From assembly GCF_030486595.1 (NCBI RefSeq), contig NZ_JAUJZH010000015.1:62001-126000 (forward strand): DNA of 64,000 nucleotides. Direction: 5' to 3'. Below are positions 1 through 7,848 of this stretch, piece after piece; within the stretch, counting starts at the first letter, position 1, and every line of letters begins with the position of its first letter. Position numbers and translations under genes: made by a program. Source of the stretch: Variovorax ginsengisoli. GTDB taxonomy: Bacteria; Pseudomonadota; Gammaproteobacteria; Burkholderiales; Burkholderiaceae_C. Under the pieces are notes generated by a model, which worked only from the letters and a program-made list of their open reading frames with translations, had not been told where the DNA came from and made no database searches.

Positions 1-2
1 GA

Positions 3-230
3 ACGAGCATCGACCCGCAACGACAGCCCTATTCACCGCGAGAGTTTGCGATCCGGGAAAAAATCTGCCACCACTTTGTATGTGACGAGATGAGTTTCAT
101 GGATCTTTACGACGCGTGCACGCTGCTGCACGAGCAAGTGCCTTCGGAGCGTTCCTACTTGGCCGTCATATTTCCATGCGCAAACTTGATTCGCAGCAGC
201 AATAAGTTCAAATCGCCGCCTCGAGGTTAG
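3..230 (+). CDS. Possible 3' end of an unidentified gene, cut by the window start
   Basis: A frame is open from the first bases of the window to a TAG at 228-230, giving about 75 residues with no start visible. The residues have a natural-looking mix (one stretch reads EFAIREKICHHF, and further on DLYDACTLL). Third-position GC is moderately raised and is higher than on the opposite strand, where an antiparallel frame is also open. I recognise no family. It would converge with the DUF3037-like gene ending at 296. The region is less GC-rich than the rest of the window, which fits an accessory segment. It could be a chance frame. Confidence 0.35.
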   Translation, partial: TSIDPQRQPYSPREFAIREKICHHFVCDEMSFMDLYDACTLLHEQVPSERSYLAVIFPCANLIRSSNKFKSPPRG

Positions 231-295
231 CGGGCGCATCGCCGGCCTGGACGCCAACGCCAAGGGCCAGACTCGACTGATGGTGTTGAACCGGG

Positions 296-1183
296 CTAAC
301 CGCCCACGATCGCAAGGTCTTCGAGAATCGTGTGCGCCATTGCGCGCTCCGACTCGAATACGTTCAACCGAGCGCCGTTCCGCTTGAGCAGCCATTGGGT
401 CCCATCGACCTCGTCCTGAATCTCGGCAAGCTCTCTCCCGGAAAAATCGCCCCCAGCCTGGGGTTGCAGGAGATACAAAACATTGAGCGCGTTGGGATAA
501 ACCTCGTGGGCCCGCAGAACTGCCGTGGCAGCTCGATCCAGATACGCGCTTCGATGGTATTGCGTCTTGTACCAAGCCGAAGCGATTGCTCCACGAATCT
601 CTCCAGCGTCGTGCCCAGTTCCGACGATTTGAAGGTCTAGAGACACCTTACCCCCGTCCTGAACACTTTGAGTGGGCTTCGATCTCCAAAAATCAGGGGC
701 CGTCTTGAGGTTCATGTGCTTGCGCATCAACTCGCGAACGGTGCGGCGCACGTTTCGAGTGGTATGTGAGTGGTCATCGCTGTCCAACCGCTCACCGACA
801 GTCTCTCGAAGGGCCAACGGTACGAGTCGACGGAAAAGGTCCTCGACAATGCCTGCAGCGGTCGCGCCGCGAACAAATTTCGGTTCGCTCAGCGTGATGT
901 TCCAGCCGAGCGGCAAGGACCCGCCTGCCTCCAGAACTTGCTCAGCTTGATCGATCAAAAAGGCCGCATCATTCGCGAGATCGTCGTTGTAGAGGCAGCG
1001 CAGGCCCGCGACGTTTTGCAAGCATCTAACAACGATCTCGCCAGTCCCCTGCTCGCTAAAGACGATCCCTACATTTACTTGCTCCCCAGTTGCCACGTCC
1101 AAGCACAGGCGAGCAAGGCGCCAAGTACCTTGGACTCCGGCGCGGGTGTGACCGGTTCTACGGGGTTGAAGTAGGGCTAGCAT
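296..1183 (-). CDS. DUF3037-like protein, partner of the HipA-like kinase gene
   Basis: About 295 residues from the chosen start. After a short N-terminus the protein reads RLARLCLDVATGEQVNVGIV, resembling the opening of DUF3037 proteins, in which an Arg/Tyr-rich strand is followed by a 'VNVGV' turn. The rest is mixed alpha/beta with no signal peptide or membrane segment, so it is probably cytoplasmic. The open frame extends 31 codons further upstream, but that would overlap the kinase gene by about 119 bases. The ATG at 1183 gives a 26-base overlap and is preferred. DUF3037 genes commonly lie next to HipA-like kinase genes, as here. The molecular role of the family is not established, and the assignment rests on motif memory rather than a search. 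Confidence 0.6.
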   Translation of the reverse strand: MLALLQPRRTGHTRAGVQGTWRLARLCLDVATGEQVNVGIVFSEQGTGEIVVRCLQNVAGLRCLYNDDLANDAAFLIDQAEQVLEAGGSLPLGWNITLSEPKFVRGATAAGIVEDLFRRLVPLALRETVGERLDSDDHSHTTRNVRRTVRELMRKHMNLKTAPDFWRSKPTQSVQDGGKVSLDLQIVGTGHDAGEIRGAIASAWYKTQYHRSAYLDRAATAVLRAHEVYPNALNVLYLLQPQAGGDFSGRELAEIQDEVDGTQWLLKRNGARLNVFESERAMAHTILEDLAIVGG

Positions 1184-2060
1184 TGTTCTGGACCAAACGT
1201 AGGACTGCGAAACGCCTCGACAAAAGGTCATCGGCAGCCTGCTGCCGACGGTGTAGAAACCGCAGCCAATGAGCACTCACACCAGGAATGAGTTGGGCGC
1301 ACCAGAGGGAAATCTCATAGAACGCCTTGTTGATATTCTGCCCATGTCGGTCAGCACTGTCACGGGCTAACCTGTACCCGTTTGACGTTTCCGCCGGACC
1401 AAACACTCCTCGTGCCTTATAGGTGTTGTAGTGGAGGATGTTTGCGACTTCAACGCCCGAGAGGCTTTCGAGTTGGTCCGGCACCCAACATGGTTCGCTT
1501 CCGCGGAAGAGCAACCTTCCATGATCGATGAGCGCGAAGTCCTCAACCGACCGGCGTATCAGGTTGTTCAGGTGGCGGTCTGCGTTCGCGATGCATTCAT
1601 CCAGCGCGATGGTCGCATGCGAATGGCTCCATCGGGCTTGTTCTGCCACCAGTTCGAGGGTTGGAAGGATGGCTCTGACCTGGGACCTAGTGATTTCTTG
1701 GGTGCAGAAGAAAAAAATCGTCCCGTCTGCGCAAGGTGTCGGCAACGGCGAAGAGCCGGCATACGGAGGTAGTTCCGAAGCGGAGATGCGCGCGACAAAC
1801 GCACATTCGGCGACCGGCAGGCCATAGGCTTGGCCGAGCAACCATCCAGTGATCTCGTTTAAACACATGACGCTGCTGGCCATTTCGTCGGGGTCAAAGG
1901 CCTTGGCATAACAGTCGACTATGCCGCGCGAGGGGATGTCGAAACGCCCGTGAAGGACGGGGCAAGCGTTTCCCTGCTGATCGTTGGTCCAACCGTAGGG
2001 AGTCACAAAATCCTCGGGGCCGAGCAGTTGTATGAGCATGTGCGCCGGCTGGAACTTCAT
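1158..2060 (-). CDS. HipA-like protein kinase, without a HipB gene
   Basis: About 300 residues. A lysine in a YAKAF strand near residue 52 could be the ATP-binding lysine. The segment DECIANADRHLNN (around residue 156) matches the HipA-type catalytic loop with Asp, Asn and His-Asn. ALIDHG shortly after it corresponds to the metal-binding Asp motif. No HipB-like helix-turn-helix gene is adjacent; instead the kinase is followed by, and overlaps, a DUF3037-like gene, an arrangement known for the shorter HipA-like family. I start at the ATG at 2060 because the frame upstream is basic and low-complexity; no strong ribosome site is visible. The likely activity is Ser/Thr phosphorylation of a host protein, but the target is unknown. 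Confidence 0.7.
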   Translation of the reverse strand: MKFQPAHMLIQLLGPEDFVTPYGWTNDQQGNACPVLHGRFDIPSRGIVDCYAKAFDPDEMASSVMCLNEITGWLLGQAYGLPVAECAFVARISASELPPYAGSSPLPTPCADGTIFFFCTQEITRSQVRAILPTLELVAEQARWSHSHATIALDECIANADRHLNNLIRRSVEDFALIDHGRLLFRGSEPCWVPDQLESLSGVEVANILHYNTYKARGVFGPAETSNGYRLARDSADRHGQNINKAFYEISLWCAQLIPGVSAHWLRFLHRRQQAADDLLSRRFAVLRLVQNNASPTSTP

Positions 2061-2262
2061 GTTTCGCGATCGAACCTTCTTATGTCTTTTGTGGGAACCA
2101 AAAGCAAAACGGGCCGCTAGGGGCCCGGTGTGCGGCTGGTATCTAGTCCTCCCGCTTGCGCTGCCTTCTCCAGCCCTCGCAGACGACGAAGCTGAGAAGT
2201 TTAAGTGCACCCATTCGCTTGCGTGCGCTGTTGTTTTTCGTACAAATTCCGTATGCAGCCAA

Positions 2263-2287
2263 CTATTTGATATCAGCTATCAAATAG
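2263..2287. repeat. 10-bp perfect inverted repeat between the HipA-like and acyl-CoA ligase genes
   Basis: Arms CTATTTGATA and TATCAAATAG are separated by TCAGC. The repeat lies in the AT-richer 2061-2301 spacer, 14 bases beyond the stop of the acyl-CoA ligase gene and upstream of the HipA-like gene. There is no T-run, so it is not a clear intrinsic terminator. It could be an interspersed repeat, an operator of the HipA-like/DUF3037 pair, or an island boundary. Nothing else is recognisable in this 240-base spacer. Confidence 0.6.
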
Positions 2288-2301
2288 ATAGCAAAAGATC
2301 G

Positions 2302-3996
2302 TTATCTGGAGCCGCTTTCGGCTTCCTGCAGCAGCCGCCACATCACCTTGCCGCTGCCGCTCTTGGGCAGCGCGTCGACGAACTGCACCGCGCGCGGGAT
2401 CTTGTAGACCGCCATGTTCTCGCGGCACCAGTCGATGATCTCCTGCTCCGTCGTGTCCTTGTGCGTGGGGCGCAGCACCACCACCGCCTTGACCGACTCG
2501 CCGCGGTAGGCGTCCTTGGTGCCGATCACGCAGGCCTCCTGGATCGCGGGATGGCGGAACATCAGCAGCTCGACCTCCGCCGGCCAGACCTTGAAGCCGC
2601 TGGCGTTGATCATCCGCTTGAGGCGGTCGGTGATGAAGAAGTAGCCGTCCTCGTCCATGCGCCCCATGTCGCCCGAGCGGAAGAAGCGCTGGCCCTCGAA
2701 CTCGATGAAGGCCGCGGCCGTGGCGTCGGGCCGCTTCCAGTAGCCCTCGAACACGCCCGGGCCGCGCATGATGATCTCGCCCGATTCGCCGACCGGCATC
2801 TCGACCAGGGTGTCGGGGTCGACCACCCGCGCATCGGTGCTCATGTAGGGGATGCCCAGGCACTGCTGCTTCGGGTTCTCGAACGGGTTGGCGTGCGAGG
2901 GCGCGGCGGTCTCGGTGAGGCCGTAGCCTTCCTGGTACTTGAGGCCGAACTGCTCGAACAGGCGCTGGGCCACGGCCTGCGGCATCGCGGCACCGCCGCC
3001 GCCGATGTAGCTCAGGCTGCTGAGGTCGTAGCTGGCGAAATTCGGGCTGGCCATCAGGTCGATGACCATGGTCGGGATGTTGGTCCAGCTGGTGACCTTG
3101 CGGCGCGAGATCAGGCGCCCGGCGACGTCGCGGTCCCAGCGCGGCATGATGACCAGCGTGCCGCCGATCAGCACCGTCGTGTGCATCATGCTGACCACGC
3201 CGGTGATGTGGAACATCGGCACCACGGCCAGCACCACCACCTCGGCCGAGCCAAGGCCCCAGATCTGGCCGGCGCAGGCGTTGTGCATCAGGCTCGAATG
3301 ATGGTGGATGCAGCCCTTGGGCAGGCCGGTGGTGCCGCTGGTGTAGGGCAGCAGCGCCATGTCGTCGGCACCCACCACATGCTCGGGCGGCGGATGGCCG
3401 GCAGCGAGCGCCTCGGTCCAGCGCATCACGGCGCCGCCCTCCAGGGCCGGCAGCGGATGCTGCGTCAGCAGCCAGTCGCGCCACGCCGGCGCCGGGGCCT
3501 CGTCGCCGGTCACTTCGGGGTCGAAGGTGTCGGTGAACTGGGTGACGATCATGTGCGCCAGCCGGTCCTTGGGATCGAGCGCATTGCTGGCCTTGGCCAG
3601 TTCGGGTGCCAGGTCGCCGGTGGTGATCGCGAACTTGGCATCCGGGTCGGTGATGTAGTGCTTGAGCTCCTCGGCCCGGTTCATCGGGTTGACCGGCACC
3701 ACGACCGCATTGGCCCGCAGGATCGCGAAATGCGCGATCACCAGCTGGGGGCAGTTCTGCATGTCCAGAATGACGCGGTCGCCGCGCTGCACGCCCAGCG
3801 CGTGCAAGGTGCCGGCCAGCCGCTCGGCCTGGGCCGCGAACTCGGCATAGCTGATCTCGCTGCCGAAGAAGACCAGCGCGGGCTTGCGCGGATAGCGCGC
3901 GGCATTGACCGCCAGGTTGTGCCAGAGCGATGTCGCGGGCACGGTGATCGAATGGGGCAGGCGCTGGGGCCAGAACTTGTAGTGCGGTCGATCCAT
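2302..3996 (-). CDS. AMP-dependent acyl-CoA synthetase (fatty acid--CoA ligase type)
   Basis: A 564-residue full-length ANL-superfamily enzyme, which should activate a carboxylic acid to an acyl-adenylate and then transfer it to CoA in the cytoplasm. All core motifs are present: the phosphate-binding YTSGTTGLPKG near residue 218, GYGLTET, the hinge SGDMGRMDEDGYFFITDR leading into the C-terminal domain, and the catalytic lysine in LPKSGSGKVMWRLL close to the C-terminus. The sequence resembles medium/long-chain ligases of beta-oxidation rather than acetyl-CoA synthetase. It stands alone, with no beta-oxidation neighbour, and the opposite-strand frames covering it are GC artefacts. The chain-length preference cannot be read from the sequence. 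Confidence 0.93.
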   Translation of the reverse strand: MDRPHYKFWPQRLPHSITVPATSLWHNLAVNAARYPRKPALVFFGSEISYAEFAAQAERLAGTLHALGVQRGDRVILDMQNCPQLVIAHFAILRANAVVVPVNPMNRAEELKHYITDPDAKFAITTGDLAPELAKASNALDPKDRLAHMIVTQFTDTFDPEVTGDEAPAPAWRDWLLTQHPLPALEGGAVMRWTEALAAGHPPPEHVVGADDMALLPYTSGTTGLPKGCIHHHSSLMHNACAGQIWGLGSAEVVVLAVVPMFHITGVVSMMHTTVLIGGTLVIMPRWDRDVAGRLISRRKVTSWTNIPTMVIDLMASPNFASYDLSSLSYIGGGGAAMPQAVAQRLFEQFGLKYQEGYGLTETAAPSHANPFENPKQQCLGIPYMSTDARVVDPDTLVEMPVGESGEIIMRGPGVFEGYWKRPDATAAAFIEFEGQRFFRSGDMGRMDEDGYFFITDRLKRMINASGFKVWPAEVELLMFRHPAIQEACVIGTKDAYRGESVKAVVVLRPTHKDTTEQEIIDWCRENMAVYKIPRAVQFVDALPKSGSGKVMWRLLQEAESGSR

Positions 3997-4186
3997 ACAG
4001 TCTCCAGAGAGCGTGAGCCTACGATGCCCGGCCGCGCCGACGCATCGGGGAAGCCCCGACAGACGTCACCTGGGCGACTCCCTCTTGCCGCCAGGAAAAA
4101 GCCGGCTACCGCCATCGACCGACAGACGCGGCGCCCGATCTGCCGTAAAAGAGCAGCCTCTCAACCCATTTCGACGAGGAGCTTCC

Positions 4187-4627
4187 ATGGCTGCAGACAA
4201 GCACGCGAGCGTTCACTGGGAAGGCGCCGGCAAGACCGGCAAGGGCCTGATCAGCACCGAGACCGGGGCGATCAAGGACTACCCCTACGGCTTCGCCAGC
4301 CGCTTCGAGGACGACAAGCGCGGCACCAACCCCGAAGAGATCCTGGGCGCGGCGCACGCCGGCTGCCTGACGATGGCCTTCGCCTTCGCACTCGAAGGCG
4401 CGGGCCTGACCGCCACCTCGATCGACACCAAAGCCGCCGTGCGGCTGGCCAAGGACGGTCCGGGCTTCAAGATCGATCGCATCCAGCTCGAACTCGAAGC
4501 CGTGGTGCCGGGCCTCGACGAGGCGAAATTCCAGGAACTCGCGGCCGGCGCCAAGGCCGGCTGCCCGCTGTCGAAGGCGCTGGCGAGCGTGCCGGAGATC
4601 ACGCTGAAAGCCACGCTCAAGTCCTGA
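4187..4627 (+). CDS. OsmC-family peroxiredoxin-like protein
   Basis: 146 residues starting at the ATG at 4187, behind a good GAGGAG ribosome site; the frame extends further upstream but that part is not coding-like. The two reactive cysteines of the OsmC/Ohr fold are present, in GAAHAGCLTMAFAFAL (about residue 60) and KAGCPLSKAL (about residue 127). OsmC proteins reduce organic hydroperoxides using paired cysteines and act in the cytoplasm. The length fits the family's osmotically inducible OsmC branch. It stands alone between the divergent ligase gene and the Bug receptor gene, 55 bases before the latter. Confidence 0.92.
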   Translation: MAADKHASVHWEGAGKTGKGLISTETGAIKDYPYGFASRFEDDKRGTNPEEILGAAHAGCLTMAFAFALEGAGLTATSIDTKAAVRLAKDGPGFKIDRIQLELEAVVPGLDEAKFQELAAGAKAGCPLSKALASVPEITLKATLKS

Positions 4628-4682
4628 CGCCCGAGGCCGCCGGGCCGCTGTTTATGATCGCCCTCACAACGAGGAGACACGC

Positions 4683-5648
4683 ATGAACATGGCCCGCAAA
4701 GGCATCGCCGCACTGCTGTGGCTGGCGGTTTCGACGGCCGCCCTGGCCGCCTTTCCCGACAAGCCGATCAAGATCGTCATCGGCTTCCCGGCCGGCGGCC
4801 CGCTCGACCAGCATGCGCGGCTGCTCACCGACCGGCTGCAGGCGGTGCTGGGCCAGCCCCTGATCGTCGACTACAAGCCCGGCGCCGGCGGCTCGGTCGG
4901 CGCCGAGGCGGTCGCCAAGAGCGCACCCGACGGCTACACCCTGATGCTGGCGAACACCGGCGTCGCGGTGATCAACGGCGCGCTTTACGCCAAGCTGCCC
5001 TACGACACGCTGCGCGACTTCACGCCGATCGCCCGCACCGCGATGCAGCCGCTCGCGCTGCTGGTCACGCCCAAGCTGCCGGTCCAGAACCTGCGGCAGT
5101 TCGTCGACTACGCCCGCGCCCGGCCCGGCCAGCTCAACTACGGCTCGGCCGGCAACGGCGGCATCAGCCACCTGGTGCCCGAGATGTTCAAGAGCGCGAC
5201 CGGCATCTTCATGGTCCATATCCCCTACCGGGGCAGCGCGCCGGCCTTCACCGACCTGATGGGCGGCCAGGTGCAGTTCATGGCCGAGTCGATCCCGCAG
5301 GCGGCCAATTACCACAAGCAGGGCAAGGTGCGGGCACTGGCCGTGACCAGCGCCGCCCGCAATCCGGCGCTGCCCGAGGTGCCGACCGTGATCGAGGCCG
5401 GCATCAAGGGCTTCGAAGTGGTCGGCTTCTATGGCTTCCTGGCGCCGGCGGGCACGCCCAAGGACGTCGTCGCCAAGCTCAGCGACGCCTTCAGGCAGGT
5501 GCTGACCAGCCCCGAGGTGCGCGAGCGCATGGTGAGCCAGGGCGCCGATCCGGCCTTCCTGGGCAGCGAAGACTTCGCGAAGTTCCTGGCCGCCGAAACC
5601 CCGCGCTGGGACAAGGCGGTGAAGGCGTCGGACGCGAAGATGGACTGA
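4683..5648 (+). CDS. Bug/TctC-family tripartite tricarboxylate transporter substrate-binding protein
   Basis: 321 residues with a typical signal peptide ending near SAALAAFP. The family's opening motif PDKPIKIVIGFPAGGPLDQ follows, then the ligand-binding GAGGSVGAEAVAKSAPDGYTL region and YGSAGNGGISHLVPEMF. Bug proteins are periplasmic receptors that deliver carboxylates or other small metabolites to TctAB membrane subunits. No tctA or tctB gene is nearby, the usual orphan arrangement in Burkholderiales. The start is supported by AACGAGGAG eight bases upstream. The ligand cannot be predicted. Confidence 0.93.
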   Translation: MNMARKGIAALLWLAVSTAALAAFPDKPIKIVIGFPAGGPLDQHARLLTDRLQAVLGQPLIVDYKPGAGGSVGAEAVAKSAPDGYTLMLANTGVAVINGALYAKLPYDTLRDFTPIARTAMQPLALLVTPKLPVQNLRQFVDYARARPGQLNYGSAGNGGISHLVPEMFKSATGIFMVHIPYRGSAPAFTDLMGGQVQFMAESIPQAANYHKQGKVRALAVTSAARNPALPEVPTVIEAGIKGFEVVGFYGFLAPAGTPKDVVAKLSDAFRQVLTSPEVRERMVSQGADPAFLGSEDFAKFLAAETPRWDKAVKASDAKMD

Positions 5649-5712
5649 GGGCCGGGCAAAGCTCGCCCTACAACTTTCGGACGGCTTCAAACGCGCAATC
5701 CGTGTAGTCACA

Positions 5713-6036
5713 ATGTCTTACATGGATCATCTTTATTTTTCTCGCCGCCCCGACCCCGCACCCGACGGCCTGTTCGGCGGCCGGCGGCCCAGGCTGGCGC
5801 CGGAGCAATTGGAGCGGCGGCCCGCCCCGGACAGTCCGCCGAAGCCGCTGACCCCCGCCGAACTGGCCCAGGTGGCCCGGGCATGGCGGCGGCGAGCCGA
5901 TGGTTCGTCGATGCTGGTCGCCGAGGCGCTGGAGACCGTGGCCGCCCGGCGCGCGCCACCGCCCGTTGAAACGCTCTTCTCGACGCCGCCGCCGAAATCC
6001 GTCGTCCGGAGGATTTCGGAGTTCATGGGCTTGTAA
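5713..6036 (+). CDS. Small hypothetical protein, proline/arginine-rich
   Basis: 107 residues, starting MSYMDHLYFSRR and ending VVRRISEFMGL. The middle is rich in Pro, Arg and Ala, with a likely helix from LTPAELAQVARAWRRR to the Glu-rich segment. There is no signal peptide or membrane segment. No ribosome site stands out before the ATG at 5713. I recognise no family. The conserved-looking ends and the fit between the Bug gene and the terminator region downstream suggest a real gene, but frames on the other strand are also open here. Confidence 0.5.
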   Translation: MSYMDHLYFSRRPDPAPDGLFGGRRPRLAPEQLERRPAPDSPPKPLTPAELAQVARAWRRRADGSSMLVAEALETVAARRAPPPVETLFSTPPPKSVVRRISEFMGL

Positions 6037-6069
6037 AGCAAATCAGGTAACAGTCCGCGACTGTCGAAT

Positions 6070-6168
6070 TTTTCACACCCAAACGCGCCGGACAGCGCGA
6101 AAATCGGGGTGTTAGTCATTGCTGCAAGTGCAATCAAGGTTAGGCCCGCCTCGTGCGGGCCTTTTTTT
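6070..6168 (+). ncRNA. Candidate structured transcript or small RNA ending in an intrinsic terminator
   Basis: In the 211-base gap before the GntR gene there are nested base-pairing segments. ACACCC (6075-6080) pairs with GGGTGT (6107-6112) and encloses a CGCGC/GCGCG hairpin (6084-6099). An ATTGC/GCAAT hairpin follows (6118-6134), then the terminator at 6143-6168. The order of hairpins ending in a strong terminator is what a small RNA or a structured 3' UTR would show. No promoter is obvious and no known RNA family was recognised. Confidence 0.35.
6143..6168 (+). terminator. Rho-independent terminator
   Basis: Stem GGCCCGC/GCGGGCC with loop CTCGT is followed by seven T residues. It ends transcription coming from the 5713-6036 gene or from the structured region before it, and insulates the GntR operon. 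Confidence 0.85.
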
Positions 6169-6207
6169 CGCCCGCGTACGCGCACGCATGCATGCATGCA
6201 CCACCTT

Positions 6208-6219
6208 CTTGCATACAAG
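6208..6219. promoter_or_regulatory. Candidate GntR-family operator upstream of the amino acid transporter operon
   Basis: CTTGCATACAAG is a near-perfect palindrome resembling FadR-branch operators of the TTGTATACAA type. It lies 28 bases before the GntR start codon. Just upstream, 6187-6200 holds overlapping copies of the palindrome TGCATGCA. Autoregulation by the adjacent regulator is inferred. Confidence 0.4.
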
Positions 6220-6247
6220 CAGGCATGAAAGCTGCTGATGCGCAGGC

Positions 6248-7045
6248 ATGTCCATCAGCGCTCCCGAAATCAGTGCACGCATCGTCGAAGCGGTGATGGC
6301 GCAGAAGCTCGCGCCCGGCGCCCGCCTGGGCGAGCAGCAGTTGGCGATGCTGTTCGACTGCAGCCGCACCATCGTGCGCGAGGCGCTGACACGGCTCGCG
6401 GCCCGCGGCATCGTCACCGTGAGCGCGCGCCGCGGCTGGTTCGTGATCGAACCCTCGCAGGACGAGGCGCGCGAAGCCTTCGAAGCCCGCCGCGTGATCG
6501 AGTCCGGCCTGATCCGCAGCGCCGGCGCCATCGGCCGCGACGCGCTTCGAGCCCTCAAGGCACACCTCAAGCGCGAGAAGGCCGCACTGAAGGACAGCGA
6601 CATCGGCAACCGCAGCTACCTGCTGGGCGACTTTCACGTCTGCCTGGCCGAATGCCTCGGCAACTCGCTGCTGGCCGACACGCTGCGCGACTTCACTGCG
6701 CGCACGACGCTGATCGCGATGCTCTACCAGTCTTCGCACGACGCCGCGCAGTCCTGCGAGGACCATGTGCGCATCGTCGCGGCACTCGAGCGCGGCGACA
6801 CCGCGGCCGCCGAGGCCCTGATGAGCGAACACATCGGCACCGTGCAGTCGGCGCTGCGCGTGCCGACACCGACCGACCCGCTGGCCCGGCTGCGCGATGC
6901 GCTGGCGCCGATGCAGGGCGCGGCCGACCCCACCCGGAGCGAGGCACAGCTCTTGCGTACCACCCCCGCCAGGAGGGGACGCAAGGCGGCCGGACCCGAA
7001 GCTTCACCCGACGATTCATCGACCTACCTAGGAGCCCTGTTATGA
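6248..7045 (+). CDS. GntR-family transcriptional regulator, FadR/FCD branch
   Basis: 265 residues. An N-terminal winged helix (residues about 5-70) contains the family signature in CSRTIVREALTRLAARGIV. It is followed by an all-helical FCD effector domain with metal-ligand-type Asp and His residues in DFHVCLAE, EDHVRIVAAL and MSEHIG. The C-terminal 40 residues after about 225 are an unusual disordered, basic extension. The stop TGA overlaps the start of the next gene (ATGA), so regulator and transporter are co-translated. It probably represses its own operon in response to the transported amino acid or a derivative. Confidence 0.9.
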   Translation: MSISAPEISARIVEAVMAQKLAPGARLGEQQLAMLFDCSRTIVREALTRLAARGIVTVSARRGWFVIEPSQDEAREAFEARRVIESGLIRSAGAIGRDALRALKAHLKREKAALKDSDIGNRSYLLGDFHVCLAECLGNSLLADTLRDFTARTTLIAMLYQSSHDAAQSCEDHVRIVAALERGDTAAAEALMSEHIGTVQSALRVPTPTDPLARLRDALAPMQGAADPTRSEAQLLRTTPARRGRKAAGPEASPDDSSTYLGALL

Positions 7046-7833
7046 AGTCATCCAAGCGCAGTTTCGCGCTCGCACTCGCCGCCGTCACGCTGTTCGCCAC
7101 CGGCCTCGCGCATGCCCAGAGCGCGCTCGACAACGTCATGAAGGCCAAACTCATCAAGATCGCGGTGCCGACCGACTACCCGCCCTACGGCTCCGTCGAC
7201 AAGACCATGACGCCGCAGGGCCTGGACGTCGAGATGGCGCAGTTGATCGCGAGCAAGCTGGGCGTCAAGGTCGAGCTGGTGCCCGTGACCAGCGCCAACC
7301 GCATCCCCTACCTGCAGACCCGCAAGGCCGACCTGGTGATCTCCACCCTGGGCAAGAATGCCGAGCGCGAAAAGGTGATCGACTTCTCGGCCGCCTACGC
7401 GCCCTTCTTCCAGGCGGTCTACGCGGGCAAGAACCTCAACATCAAGAGCTTCGCCGACATGGGCGGCAAGACCGTCGCCGTGACCCGCGGCGCGATGGAA
7501 GACCAGGAGCTCGCCAAGGTCGCGCCGGCCAGCCTCGAGTACAAGCGATTCGAGGACAACAACGCCACCATCGCCGCCTTCGTGGCCGGCCAGACCCAGA
7601 CCCTGGCCACCAGCGCCGCGGTCGCCGGCGACATGATGCAGAAGAACCCGCAGCTCGGCGCCGAGTACAAGCTGCTGCTCAAGGACAGCCCCTGCTTCAT
7701 CGGCATCGCCAAGGGCGAGGACCCGCTGAAGGCCAAGGTCAACGAGATCATCGCCAACGCCAAGAAGGACGGCACGCTCGACGCGATGGCGAAGAAGTGG
7801 CTCGGCCGTCCGGCCGGCGACCTTCCGGTCTGA
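7042..7833 (+). CDS. Periplasmic amino acid-binding protein of an ABC importer (family 3)
   Basis: 263 residues with a signal peptide ending in GLAHAQS. Conserved family-3 features are seen: KIAVPTDYPPYGSVD, GLDVEMAQLIASKLGVKVELVPV, the ligand-contact stretch RKADLVISTLGKNAEREKVIDFS and a C-terminal DGTLDAMAKKWLG. It captures a polar amino acid or related compound for the two permeases that follow. The start follows TAGGAG with good spacing; the larger open frame that includes it is antisense-like noise upstream. Specificity cannot be told. Confidence 0.93.
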   Translation: MKSSKRSFALALAAVTLFATGLAHAQSALDNVMKAKLIKIAVPTDYPPYGSVDKTMTPQGLDVEMAQLIASKLGVKVELVPVTSANRIPYLQTRKADLVISTLGKNAEREKVIDFSAAYAPFFQAVYAGKNLNIKSFADMGGKTVAVTRGAMEDQELAKVAPASLEYKRFEDNNATIAAFVAGQTQTLATSAAVAGDMMQKNPQLGAEYKLLLKDSPCFIGIAKGEDPLKAKVNEIIANAKKDGTLDAMAKKWLGRPAGDLPV

Positions 7834-7848
7834 TCGCGACGGCCTGCC

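Noticed and set aside
33..575. Minus-strand frame at the window start
   Set aside because: It overlaps the DUF3037-like gene out of frame and reads as Arg-rich noise for most of its length; the plus-strand partial frame at 3-230 has slightly better codon usage.
2032..4686. Very long plus-strand open frame opposite the acyl-CoA ligase gene
   Set aside because: It is antiparallel to a complete ANL enzyme with all motifs; its product is Arg/His/Ala-rich and low in natural motifs, a common artefact of high GC.
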